Shown here piece after piece: positions 7,088 through 14,235 of a stretch of DNA of 16,276 nt. Origin of the DNA: Nitrososphaerales archaeon TH5895. GTDB taxonomy: Archaea; Thermoproteota; Nitrososphaeria; Nitrososphaerales; Nitrososphaeraceae. How positions within the stretch are numbered: position 1 is the stretch's first letter; each line of letters begins with the position of its first letter. Both the position numbers and the translations under genes were made by a program. The stretch is from assembly GCA_014523695.1 (NCBI GenBank), contig JAATVS010000458.1:1-16276 (forward strand), in the 5' to 3' direction. The notes below the pieces were generated by a model, which saw only the letters and a list, made by a program, of their open reading frames with translations, did not search any database and had not been told where the DNA came from.

Positions 7088-7416
7088 TCAAGTATTGATA
7101 GCATTGACGTTTCTATTGGACGCTTCGCACACGCTCTCTATCGCGAGATCATCAATCATTATACATTCCCCGATATGTGGACATAAATTTGCAGCATCAA
7201 AAAGAATTTGCTCTATGGCTAACGTCGGATCCGCAAACCTCCCGGTTGTTCAGTATGATAGGCTGCCAAAAATTCATTCCAGTTCTTAAACTCCTTTGCA
7301 GAAACTTGTTTTACCGTAGAAGCTGAGGGTATAGTAAGCATATCAATTTCAGGCAAGACGACTTTGAAAACACATGAATAAGGATAATTCAAAGTAAAGA
7401 TTAGTTTGCAAAATTC
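7088..7416 (-). pseudogene. frameshifted gene remnant of unknown function
   Basis: The first frame (7219-7416) reads with good coding character: KVVLPEIDMLTIPSAS, VSAKEFKNWNEFLAAYHTEQ, then breaks at a GGGAGG run. The adjacent frame takes over seamlessly (GRFADPTLAIEQILFDAANL, CPHIGECIMIDDLAIESVCE) and stops at 7088. The overlap of the two readings at about 7219-7249 marks a one-base indel. A TTG at 7392 is the only plausible start, and an in-frame stop precedes it. No family is recognised. A plus-strand frame of 47 codons from the ATG at 7043, just behind AAAGGAGGT, overlaps this region and is a weaker alternative. Confidence 0.4.
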
Positions 7417-7609
7417 TTAGGGGAATGCACTTAGTTGTCCAATTCAGAGTCAATTAATATTATCATGAACGAACCTCTGAACTTCACCTCCTTCAGGTTA
7501 TGGTTGCGGTTTCAACATGTTACAATAGAGGTAGATGGATAATGGGACTCGATAAAACTTTAGACAAGTGAAAATGACTCCTAGTTGAGTAACACTATGG
7601 GATGGGGAA

Positions 7610-7909
7610 TTATTGAGAATAATTCTGAGCTTCGCCCTCGCTACCTGAGAGACTGATCTCAATTCGCTTTTCGCGGTTGTCGCCAGTAGATATTTTGATA
7701 CTTTTTGAAATGAACCCCTCCGCAACCACTTCAATCATATATTCTCCTGGTACAGGAGCAGAAAGGACAAAACCACCTTTGTTATCAGTCAGCGCAGCAA
7801 TATCTGTAAGAGGTATCGGACCGCTAACAAACGATACTCGAGCTTCAGAAACTGGAGTACCTTTATTATCTTTGACATTTCCAAAAATTAGGATTGGCTT
7901 GTCTGCCAT
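7610..7909 (-). CDS. carboxypeptidase-regulatory-like (transthyretin-fold) domain protein
   Basis: Ninety-nine residues, essentially one domain. The pattern IFGNVKDNKGTPVSEARVSF, then TDNKGGFVLSAPVPGEYMIE and VVAEGF, with alternating hydrophobic strands after it, is typical of the CarboxypepD_reg/Cna_B-like beta-sandwich. The family is non-catalytic and found in proteins that bind or display at surfaces or decorate peptidases. There is no signal peptide. It starts 34 bases after the stop of the V8-like protease on the same strand, so the two are probably one operon, and it may act as a separate accessory domain of that protease. The acidic tail (SGSEGEAQ) is unassigned. Downstream, 7417-7609 holds nothing I can support as a gene. 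Confidence 0.75.
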   Translation of the reverse strand: MADKPILIFGNVKDNKGTPVSEARVSFVSGPIPLTDIAALTDNKGGFVLSAPVPGEYMIEVVAEGFISKSIKISTGDNREKRIEISLSGSEGEAQNYSQ

Positions 7910-7943
7910 AATCCCAATTATAACCCAAGGAATGAAGCCGAAT

Positions 7944-8897
7944 CTATGCCTTCCATGCTATCATGTTGTTGCAAACAGGAGTACTAATCCTGGTTCCCGA
8001 ATTTGTGGTTGAACCTCCGTAAGCATGAATGGCAATACCATATCGGTCACCATTGATAACTCTATACACCGCACTTCCACTCTGTCCGCCATAGGTGTCA
8101 ATATCATAGTACACTTTACGACTGTTAACGCTCGCGATTTTGTGATAATCGTACCATTGTGTTCCTGAAGGCTTATCGCCAGGGTATCCAGAGATGTTAC
8201 CAGTCGAGGCCAATAGATCGGCGTCTGTGTACACACCAAAACCAAACCAACCAACGGTATTCCCTAGCTCTGTCGAAAGTAAAATCGCCCCATAGTCGTA
8301 ATTTTCGTTACCGTCATTTGTCCACCCAGTTACCGCTCTAAAGTTAAAGCTAGTCACCTGCCCATAAGGAAGTGTATTTCCGTTACGCCCTGGCATGACC
8401 GCTATACTTTTTACCCAGCCATCACGCCCGGGTACACCGCTATTCTTGATATACACAACATGCCCGGCAGTCATTAAAGTATGAGGTCCAATAAACCATC
8501 CTGTACCAATCCATTGTGAATTGTCAGCTGCCGTTATTCGCAGAGATGAATGAACTCGCCAGGGATAGGCAGCTGTATTAGTAATCTGTGCACGATCATC
8601 AGGCAAGTGTACTGTTTCTGGAAAAACTCCAAATGATGCTTCGCCGATATCTCTCAACATAGAAGTATCCGGAGCAGTAAAAATTGATTCTATTGATGTT
8701 TTTTTGTGACCAGGAACATCTTCTGTGCCTCCTTTATTTGCTTTAGATACCTTACGATCTTTCCCCTCTGACGGTTCTTCAGAAACAGAAGCAGCAGCGA
8801 AGAATTCCGATTCTTCTGCACGCAAACTCTCTTCTGGTTTGTTCGATACCGATTTGTGTCCCCCACCAGGTTTAGAAGTCTTATTTTTTGCCGACAT
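7944..8897 (-). CDS. V8/glutamyl-endopeptidase-like serine protease (S1 family)
   Basis: The protein has 317 residues. Residues 1-70 are polar, charged and Ser/Glu/Lys-rich, probably disordered, with no hydrophobic signal. The chymotrypsin-fold domain covers about 110-317. Catalytic residues fit well: H146 in LMTAGHVVY, D201 in ENYDYGAI, and S273 in YGGQSGSAVY; GIAIHAYGG follows as the usual late strand. The SGSAV motif and the TAGH box match the bacterial V8/S1B group, whose secreted members often cut after Glu. The specificity here cannot be read from the sequence. Probable residue 71-110 pro-region (DTSMLRDIGEASFGVFPETV). It lies between the I9-like gene upstream (207 bases) and the transthyretin-like gene downstream (34 bases). 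The lack of an export signal is notable. Confidence 0.88.
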   Translation of the reverse strand: MSAKNKTSKPGGGHKSVSNKPEESLRAEESEFFAAASVSEEPSEGKDRKVSKANKGGTEDVPGHKKTSIESIFTAPDTSMLRDIGEASFGVFPETVHLPDDRAQITNTAAYPWRVHSSLRITAADNSQWIGTGWFIGPHTLMTAGHVVYIKNSGVPGRDGWVKSIAVMPGRNGNTLPYGQVTSFNFRAVTGWTNDGNENYDYGAILLSTELGNTVGWFGFGVYTDADLLASTGNISGYPGDKPSGTQWYDYHKIASVNSRKVYYDIDTYGGQSGSAVYRVINGDRYGIAIHAYGGSTTNSGTRISTPVCNNMIAWKA

Positions 8898-9103
8898 TTA
8901 GATTTGTTACCTATTATTAGGCATAATGAAAAATAGATAAATGTATTGGTAGTTACTCATGTTCTTACAATTCGCAAAGGCTTAATCATCACATCGGAAG
9001 CAGATGAACCGTAAATTTGTCTAACCCTTTTCAAAATGGTGCATTTTTTCCTTATACCTTTAACGCTGCGTCAAACTTTCGAAATACAAGCTTTGTGTTT
9101 GTA

Positions 9104-9382
9104 TCACTCAGTTTTAATTGCCCTGACCTCTCCATCATACTCAATCATTCTTATCCTTGGTTGTCGTGCAAGTCTACCAATACGATTTGCAGGGACTGTC
9201 CCGGCTACTGCATTTATTGCAGCCAAAGGTTTTTCAACAACCAAGCCTTCACTTTCAAGGTTTGAGAAATCAGAGTCGGAGCTCGGCTCAAGGGTAATTA
9301 TTACAGGGAGTCTCATTTCAGGATTAGTCCTCTGCGCTTCCTTTATCTTGTCCAGAACTTCTTTACTAATCTCGGCATTCAT
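9104..9382 (-). CDS. stand-alone I9-like subtilisin propeptide/inhibitor protein
   Basis: The protein has 92 residues. After a helical start (KEVLDKIKEAQRTNPEMRL) it has PVIITLEP, a spacer, GLVVEKPLAAINAVAGTVPA, then IGRLARQPRIRMIEYDGEVR. This is the order of strands and helix in I9 subtilisin prodomains, whose 'a-a-vp---i--L---p-V--ie-D' core folds as an antiparallel alpha/beta and inhibits subtilases. There is no protease domain attached and no signal peptide. The gene sits on the same strand as, and about 300 bases behind, the S8 subtilase, and ahead of the V8-like protease. An intramolecular chaperone or trans-acting inhibitor of the neighbour is the natural guess. The spacer to 8897 contains only a weak 37-codon frame ending near 8960. 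Confidence 0.72.
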   Translation of the reverse strand: MNAEISKEVLDKIKEAQRTNPEMRLPVIITLEPSSDSDFSNLESEGLVVEKPLAAINAVAGTVPANRIGRLARQPRIRMIEYDGEVRAIKTE

Positions 9383-9406
9383 CCATTTAATTTATACTTG
9401 TTTTGA

Positions 9407-9643
9407 TTAAAACGTTTCACCTTTCTCTAGACAAAATGAATTTTCTAGAATTTCCTTGGCTTTCAGCAGCGTAAAATTATAGGTGTCCACGCTTGAAAAA
9501 GGCCCACTTGCATCTGGCATACAATCCTGAAATGGAATGAATGATATAATTACACCATTGATTGTGAACGAGTTCAGTTTTTTTATGAAATTAGATAAGC
9601 CAAATTGTATGAAGCAGTTTTCATTCCTCTTGTATTCAGATAG
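9407..9643 (-). pseudogene. short coding-like frame without a canonical start, between subtilase and I9-like gene
   Basis: Seventy-eight sense codons between stops, with clear protein character: KKLNSFTINGVIISFIPF, QDCMPDASGPFSSVDTYNFT, LLKAKEILENSFCLEKGETF. No ATG, GTG or TTG occurs in its first half. A neighbouring frame supplies an ATG (MKTASYNLAYLIS) that joins it across the A7 run near 9591, so a one-base indel in that run would give a 70-residue gene. It lies 36 bases after the subtilase stop and 24 bases before the I9-like start, in the same direction. Family unknown. It may be a real gene with an unusual start, or a decaying one. Confidence 0.4.
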
Positions 9644-9679
9644 TCAAGGTTCGGACTAAAAAGAAACTAAGGATACCTT

Positions 9680-10900
9680 CTATGGCAGCCCTGGTACTGA
9701 TGAAGGTACAGACAATGAGAAAGCAGCTTCTTCTGCGTCTACCCTCCCAAAGCCAAATAATCGATCTCGATTAGGAACCCCCAAGTTGTCTGCGCTCAAA
9801 GCAAGTAGCCTCCTGATCGCCACATTACTTGTTAATTCATCTGGTGCCCATCTATGAGTAGATAATGCAAGTGCTGCCGCTCCAGCCACATGAGGAGAGG
9901 CCATACTTGTTCCAGTCAAACTACTGAACCCTCCTGCAGGAACTGTTGACAGAACGTTTGTTCCGGGAGCACACAGCTCTACCTTAGGACCTCTAGAGCT
10001 ACTTGGGCTTAGAGTATTGGCATTGGTTATGTTTGAAACTGCAATCACCGATTCATACTTGGCAGGATAGCCCACCGTGTCACCCGTATCGCTACCATCC
10101 TCGTTTCCGGCTGCCGCAACTAGGATTAGCCCTCGATTCCACGCAAGGTCACACATTGTTTGAAGGGCAGCCGGTGCGGACGATCCTCCGAGACTCATAT
10201 TAATCACCTGGATTCCGTTATTGATACACCATTCTAATCCTGCTATAAGCCAGCTCCAATTACCTGAACCATTGGCGCCAAGAACTTTCACGGCATATAG
10301 GTATGCCGATGGCGCTACACCTATTACGCCAGAATCATTCATGGCTGCCCCGATTGTGCCAGCGACATGAGTTCCATGTCTATTAAAGTCCCTGGGACTT
10401 GTTTCATTAGTAACGAAGCTTATTCCACCCTTGTAGTTTGGAACAATATCGGGGTGGGTGAAATCTATACCTGAATCCAAGACGGCGACCTTTATACCCT
10501 TCCCTTTGGTGAGATCCCATGCAAGCGGAGCTCTTATTCTGTCAATGCCCCAAGGGACGGTTTCAGCAGTAGTAGTAACTCCTTCCTGACCTTCAACAGT
10601 GTATAATGCGAATACCTCTCTTGCGTCTTTCTCGACACTAGCTACGTTTGGATTCCTTCTCACTGCCGAAACTTCGTCTTTATTTAGAGGTACAACAAGA
10701 ATCGGGGCTTCATATTCATTCACGTCAAGACCAATCTTGCTTGTATCTGGTCTGCGAGGCATAGTGTCAAGTATTCCCGCGTCCAAAAATTCTATTCTCG
10801 ACTTGATTGCTTTGCTCAATATCTCTTGCTTGTCTGTCTTTTTGTCCGCTCTCTTTTCCTTCGGTTTGAATACAATTATGTACGATTGTTTAGTTTCCAT
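9680..10900 (-). CDS. subtilase (S8 serine protease) with I9-like prodomain
   Basis: The protein has 406 residues. Residues 1-98 form a prodomain (SYIIVFKPKEK; then APILVVPLNKDEVSAVRRNP and VASVEKD). The catalytic domain has D142 in VAVLDSGIDFTHPDI, H175 in RHGTHVAGTIGA, oxyanion N266 in AAAGNEDG, and S332 in GTSMASPHVAGAAALAL, a complete triad in the usual spacing. S8 enzymes of this sort cleave proteins broadly after the prodomain is removed. No signal peptide or membrane segment is present at the N-terminus, whereas most archaeal subtilases are exported; either it acts inside the cell or leaves by another route. It heads the minus-strand protease cluster and is followed by a short frame and a stand-alone I9-like protein that may regulate it. 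The ATG at 10900 is the only good start. Confidence 0.95.
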   Translation of the reverse strand: METKQSYIIVFKPKEKRADKKTDKQEILSKAIKSRIEFLDAGILDTMPRRPDTSKIGLDVNEYEAPILVVPLNKDEVSAVRRNPNVASVEKDAREVFALYTVEGQEGVTTTAETVPWGIDRIRAPLAWDLTKGKGIKVAVLDSGIDFTHPDIVPNYKGGISFVTNETSPRDFNRHGTHVAGTIGAAMNDSGVIGVAPSAYLYAVKVLGANGSGNWSWLIAGLEWCINNGIQVINMSLGGSSAPAALQTMCDLAWNRGLILVAAAGNEDGSDTGDTVGYPAKYESVIAVSNITNANTLSPSSSRGPKVELCAPGTNVLSTVPAGGFSSLTGTSMASPHVAGAAALALSTHRWAPDELTSNVAIRRLLALSADNLGVPNRDRLFGFGRVDAEEAAFSLSVPSSVPGLP

Positions 10901-11000
10901 GACATTCTGTGTGATTGAAATACAGTTAAGTATTTTGGTAATTCATAGTACAGTATGTATATGCATTTAGGTCTACTAATCCATAGGAGTATCTTCGTGG

Positions 11001-11138
11001 CTAAGGAATTGGTGGGATATTCTTATCAATTTCATTGAAACCTTCTGCGATCAATACTGTATAGGATTTAGACTTTGGATTTTGCAAATCACAATATGAG
11101 TACTTCGAACGTCTAGTCTGGAATGGTGTTCTATCCAT
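11001..11138 (-). CDS. small 45-residue hypothetical protein upstream of the subtilase
   Basis: An ATG frame reading MDRTPFQTRRSKYSYCDLQN, then PKSKSYTVLIAEGFNEIDKN and a Pro-rich end. Composition and codon pattern look genuine. Its end lies 100 bases before the subtilase start on the same strand. The stretch KSYTVLIAE faintly recalls the first prodomain strand of the subtilase (QSYIIVFKP), so it may be a remnant of a duplicated protease start. There is no recognised family. The remaining bases 11139-11336 show nothing. Confidence 0.4.
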   Translation of the reverse strand: MDRTPFQTRRSKYSYCDLQNPKSKSYTVLIAEGFNEIDKNIPPIP

Positions 11139-11336
11139 TTTGATTTTGATTTTCTAGTGTTGGGGTTAGGTTCAGAAGGGAAAGTTATGACGATGAACTA
11201 AACTAAAATTCATCCATCAAATATTCAAAATAGGCAGACAATCATAAATGGCGATCGGATAGCTTACGAATGTCTATTCATAGTCAGCGGCCTCAATTTA
11301 AAGAATTAACTAATTAATTTAGAAACATGCATCATG

Positions 11337-11342
11337 TATATA
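11337..11342 (+). promoter_or_regulatory. TATA box before the small membrane-protein gene
   Basis: TATATA ends 28 bases before the TTG at 11370, the spacing expected when an archaeal transcript begins at or near the start codon. No Shine-Dalgarno is present. Confidence 0.4.
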
Positions 11343-11369
11343 GTTGTAAATGAATAGAAGATCATTCAC

Positions 11370-11549
11370 TTGATCAAATCTATCGCAATAGGACAATGTT
11401 CCGAATCCTTTGGTATGTTCTTCCGTACTCCGTCAAACCAAGACCCCTGTTATTTTGAGGCTATCTTGGGCAGCCAGGGCATTATCTTTGGAATAGCATC
11501 AGCATTTCTTTTCGCAACAGATTTCGACAGAAAGAAGCAGTCATGTTGA
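11370..11549 (+). CDS. small putative single-pass membrane protein
   Basis: Fifty-nine residues from a TTG; an ATG at 11415 would give 44. The sequence reads GQCSESFGMFFRTPSNQDPC, then YFEAILGSQGIIFGIASAFL and FATDFDRKKQSC. A hydrophobic segment of about 20 residues near the C-terminus followed by DRKK suggests a membrane helix with a cytosolic basic end. Three cysteines are present. The frame is open upstream only to a TAG at 11355, and the TATA box at 11337-11342 supports the TTG. It stands alone between minus-strand genes. No family recognised. Confidence 0.45.
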   Translation: MIKSIAIGQCSESFGMFFRTPSNQDPCYFEAILGSQGIIFGIASAFLFATDFDRKKQSC

Positions 11550-11562
11550 TGGTGAGCTTATC

Positions 11563-11757
11563 CTAATCCATATTTCTCTTCATAGTATCTCCTAGGAAAT
11601 TGTTGTTCAAAACTAAATCTTGTAGACGGGTAGGTGAACCGTTTTCAAATATCAAGTTTAATTCTAACGACATCTCATCGAATCAATTCATTAGATTATG
11701 AAAGTCAAACTTCACTTTGTGCATACTAGCTGCATGCAATACGAACCGTTGATGTTG
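11563..11757 (-). pseudogene. short gene interrupted by an in-frame TGA
   Basis: One frame reads VLHAASMHKVKFDFHNLMN, meets a TGA at 11683-11685, and continues in the same frame as FDEMSLELNLIFENGSPTRL, then QDLVLNNNFLGDTMKRNMD, ending at a TAG. Both halves look protein-like, so a nonsense mutation in a gene of about 60 residues is the simplest reading; the downstream half could restart at the ATG at 11673. It lies between the small membrane-protein gene and the ParB-like gene. Function unknown. Confidence 0.38.
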
Positions 11758-11810
11758 TCAATGACTCGCCTTATAGTTTATATCTTAATGCATATTGATT
11801 TGTGAGTACT

Positions 11811-12677
11811 TCATCGAAGCTTTTTCTTTTCTCTGATCAACACATCGATCTGTGCATTCAACATATTCTTATGCTGCATCAAAATTTCATATACAATCCA
11901 GTTATCCTCTACTGATTCGACAATACTTGAAAGCTTGTTTATTGCAATCTTCAAAGCAGTAATTGATTTGTCAAAGGATCGCTGCGCATTCAAGTCAATA
12001 TCCACAATATAGTCATGATGGCATAAGAAATCATCGGCATCGGATTCAGATTCTCTGCTTATTCTAACTAATTTCCTGGCCTCCCGAGATGAATAACCAT
12101 CCCTTATGACTACATCTGCTATACGATGTTGTTCATGTGAATCCCTGAGTGGAATCAACTCTTCTGCGGTACTTGGACTAACGTCGTATTTGCGAACCTT
12201 TTCTAATAACTCTTCAGGGAGGTTAAGTAGAGCCATTCGTTTACAAACATATGCAGGACTCTTTGAAATTTTAGATGCCAACTCAGTCAATCCTCCCCAA
12301 CCCAGGTGCTCGACATAGGCTTTAAAAGCCCTTGCCTCTTCAATTGGGTCGAGACTTCTTCTTTGGATATTTTCAGTTAGCGACACTTCGAATGCGGATT
12401 TGTCGTCCAATTCCACAACATGACATATGATTTTACGTAATCCTAGGACTCTACAGGCGCTGTAGCGTCTACAGCCAGCAATTATCTCAAAAAAACTTCC
12501 CTTCGTTCTCACCACAATTGGGTGCAGGAGACCATTCTGCCGGATAGAATTAACAAGTTCACTGTTTGTACTACGCTCCTCCCCATAAAACATGATTCTG
12601 GGTTGCTCTATTTTGTGAATATCAACTTCTTCAATGATGCCTATCAGAAGATTCGAAGCTGCGAAGGTTCTTTGCAA
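11811..12677 (-). CDS. ParB/Spo0J-like DNA-binding protein, orphan
   Basis: The protein has 288 residues. Residues about 15-105 match the ParB N-terminal CTPase-type domain (SELVNSIRQNGLLHPIVVRT; FEIIAGCRRYSACRVLGL; VSLTENIQRRSLDPIEEARA). Residues about 120-190 hold the helix-turn-helix region (GLTELASKISKSPAYVCKRM, ALLNLPEELLEKV). The C-terminal third is helical and charged, ending in REKKKLR. ParB proteins bind centromere-like sites and slide on DNA; related Noc-type members and archaeal single copies act as regulators or nucleoid factors. The signature box is GCRRY instead of the usual GERRW/Y. No ParA ATPase is adjacent and no parS-like 16-bp palindrome was found. The TTG start is supported by a TATA-like box 24-33 bases upstream. 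Confidence 0.88.
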   Translation of the reverse strand: MQRTFAASNLLIGIIEEVDIHKIEQPRIMFYGEERSTNSELVNSIRQNGLLHPIVVRTKGSFFEIIAGCRRYSACRVLGLRKIICHVVELDDKSAFEVSLTENIQRRSLDPIEEARAFKAYVEHLGWGGLTELASKISKSPAYVCKRMALLNLPEELLEKVRKYDVSPSTAEELIPLRDSHEQHRIADVVIRDGYSSREARKLVRISRESESDADDFLCHHDYIVDIDLNAQRSFDKSITALKIAINKLSSIVESVEDNWIVYEILMQHKNMLNAQIDVLIREKKKLR

Positions 12678-12700
12678 TTAATAACCTGATATGAGCAAGT

Positions 12701-12710
12701 ATTTAATATT
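12701..12710 (-). promoter_or_regulatory. TATA-like box for the ParB-like gene
   Basis: On the minus strand this reads AATATTAAAT and ends 24 bases before the TTG at 12677, fitting a leaderless archaeal transcript and helping to choose that start. The rest of 12711-12845 holds no gene. Confidence 0.4.
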
Positions 12711-12845
12711 GTTGCTGGGTTAGGGGAAACTGACATAATATTAGCCCCTTATCGTTATAGAAATCCTAACTAAGGTAAGGAAATGAGAAAATAATTACTC
12801 TTCAATGTCGAAGTGGGGGGCACAAAAATTCGCGGAATGCTCATT

Positions 12846-13262
12846 TCAAGATATAAGCTCCTTTTCTATAAAATCCAGCAGTTTTTCTCTGGTAACTGGC
12901 TTCTGAATATAGCAGCTGACATCCAAATGCGGAAAGAACTCTTTCAGAGATTTGTAATAGGTTTCGAACGCGGTTATGAAACAAACCTTACAGTTAATGT
13001 CAAGCCGCTTCAAGCTTCGATATAGCATGAAACCATTCATTCGTGGCATTCTCACATCTAGGAGGATAAGATCATATTTCCCAGATTCAAACTCAGACAA
13101 AGCCTTCAAAGGATCATTATATACCTTAACCTGGTAGCCAGAATCCTCCAGATATAGTTGAAATAAACGAGCTATATCGATTTCGTCATCCACTACCATT
13201 ATTGATCCAAAGTGCTTTCCCAAGACTTCTGGTCTTCGAAAGGGAATGTCTGTATTATACAT
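12846..13262 (-). CDS. single-domain response regulator (receiver only)
   Basis: The protein has 138 residues, a complete CheY-like receiver without an output domain. D25/D26 in IMVVDDEID form the acidic pocket, D69 in LILLDVRMPRMNG is the phospho-acceptor, T97 in CFITAFE and K121 in IQKPV complete the switch residues. It would receive phosphate from a histidine kinase; none is in this window. Receiver-only proteins act by protein-protein contacts or as phosphate sinks. N-terminal residues 1-18 are an extension. It is transcribed towards the ParB-like gene, 168 bases apart, with its own TATA box, so they are probably separate units. It resembles the second receiver at 15772-16254 in the CFxT and KP regions. 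Confidence 0.92.
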   Translation of the reverse strand: MYNTDIPFRRPEVLGKHFGSIMVVDDEIDIARLFQLYLEDSGYQVKVYNDPLKALSEFESGKYDLILLDVRMPRMNGFMLYRSLKRLDINCKVCFITAFETYYKSLKEFFPHLDVSCYIQKPVTREKLLDFIEKELIS

Positions 13263-13280
13263 TCTCAGTTATTATATGAA

Positions 13281-13290
13281 TTTTTATATT
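13281..13290 (-). promoter_or_regulatory. TATA box for the response-regulator gene
   Basis: AATATAAAAA on the minus strand, ending 19 bases before the ATG at 13262 and centred about 24 bases away. This is a good match in sequence and spacing for an archaeal leaderless promoter. Confidence 0.5.
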
Positions 13291-13384
13291 CGTCAAAACT
13301 CTCAATAACTATCAAAGCATTGGTCCTTAATTCGCAGGACGGTGGCAAAGGATTTCTTAGTTTCCGAATCCAGGAAATCTAGTT

Positions 13385-13491
13385 ATGGATATCCTTAGTT
13401 CATACTCGGCCCCTATAGTAGTTAATAATTATGAAGATAGCAATATTAAGAATAGATCGGTTTAAGTTAGTAGATAAAGTATTGGATTTTT
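13385..13491 (+). pseudogene. out-of-frame N-terminus of the downstream membrane protein
   Basis: An ATG at 13385 opens MDILSSYSAPIVVNNYEDSN and IKNRSV before a TAA at 13463. The next frame carries FKLVDKV across that stop. The third frame then gives KYWIF, which runs directly into the membrane protein at 13492. Reading the three pieces in order gives a natural N-terminus, so two small indels within about 30 bases separate the original start from the intact part. Confidence 0.5.
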
Positions 13492-14118
13492 GTGAGTATA
13501 CCTCTCATCTATTTCATTTTGCAATTTCAGCCCCTTCTTCTAGAATTTCTTCTTGATTATCGACTCGCTGCTCCAATTTACTTCAGCATCCTATATACAT
13601 TATTTTTTGTAGCGACCAAACCGGTAGGAGGAATTCTTTTCGGTATAGCATTTTGGAGCACCGGTAAAAAAATATTAAATAGTCAATTAAGAAGCGCATT
13701 ATTTATTTCGGGGTATGGTTTGGCCTTATTCTTTACTTCAAATCAAGCTGTTTTATTGAGCGTCGCACCGTATCCACCATTTGGACTTGCTACAACTGGC
13801 TTTCTGGGGCTATCATCTACACTACTATTGATCGGAATATATTCAGTTGCTATATCACTTGCCCAGGACGTAAAATTACGCCAGAATATTAGAGAAACCC
13901 TCAGAGATCAATCAACCTTTCTCCATAAGATTGGTCTATCACAAATGGAACAGCAGATTCAGAAAAAAGTGGTCCAACTGACACAAAGAATGTCAGGAGA
14001 CATGGAGAACGAATCAGGTATACGACCATCTTTGGAAGAGGAGGATATTAAAGACTATATTAATGAGGTGTTATCTGAGATTGATAAGAGCAAGAAGTAT
14101 GCGAGAGGACAACATTAA
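13492..14118 (+). CDS. multi-spanning membrane protein with helical cytosolic tail, probably 5'-damaged
   Basis: Two hundred and eight residues from a GTG. Hydrophobic segments lie at about 3-21, 27-55, 67-91 and 97-124; PYPPFGLATTGFLGLSS is a striking loop/helix. The tail (125-208) is helical and charged: QDVKLRQNIRETLRDQSTFL, GLSQMEQQIQKKVVQLTQRM, ESGIRPSLEEEDIKDYINEV. I associate this tail ('iGs-QMEqeI-k-v--lt', 'eetGi-pSL-eeDmk-Y') with a membrane-protein family repeated in Nitrososphaerales genomes, but this is from memory. The function is unknown; a sensor or partner of the stand-alone receivers is only a guess. The likely native start at 13385 is cut off by frameshifts, so the product either begins at the GTG or the gene is decaying. 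Confidence 0.65.
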   Translation: MSIPLIYFILQFQPLLLEFLLDYRLAAPIYFSILYTLFFVATKPVGGILFGIAFWSTGKKILNSQLRSALFISGYGLALFFTSNQAVLLSVAPYPPFGLATTGFLGLSSTLLLIGIYSVAISLAQDVKLRQNIRETLRDQSTFLHKIGLSQMEQQIQKKVVQLTQRMSGDMENESGIRPSLEEEDIKDYINEVLSEIDKSKKYARGQH

Positions 14119-14235
14119 CAACAGAGCATTTATGCAAAGAAACTAGGTTGGAGCTGTCCATGAAAATCTATATTCCAAGCATTCAACTGTCCAACTCAGG
14201 CTAACTTGATTATCTATACGTAAGTGTACTTTCAA

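Noticed and set aside
7095..7289. 64-codon plus-strand ORF
   Set aside because: Composition is poor and it lies opposite the better frame-broken minus-strand remnant. Not called.
9036..9410. 124-codon plus-strand ORF
   Set aside because: It is antisense to the I9-like gene, which has a recognisable family pattern.
11683..11685. TGA as a possible selenocysteine codon
   Set aside because: No selenoprotein motif surrounds it, no SECIS-like structure was seen, and selenocysteine use is not expected in this lineage.
12813..13025. 70-codon plus-strand ORF over the receiver gene
   Set aside because: It is antisense to the response regulator, whose phosphorylation-site residues fix the minus-strand frame.
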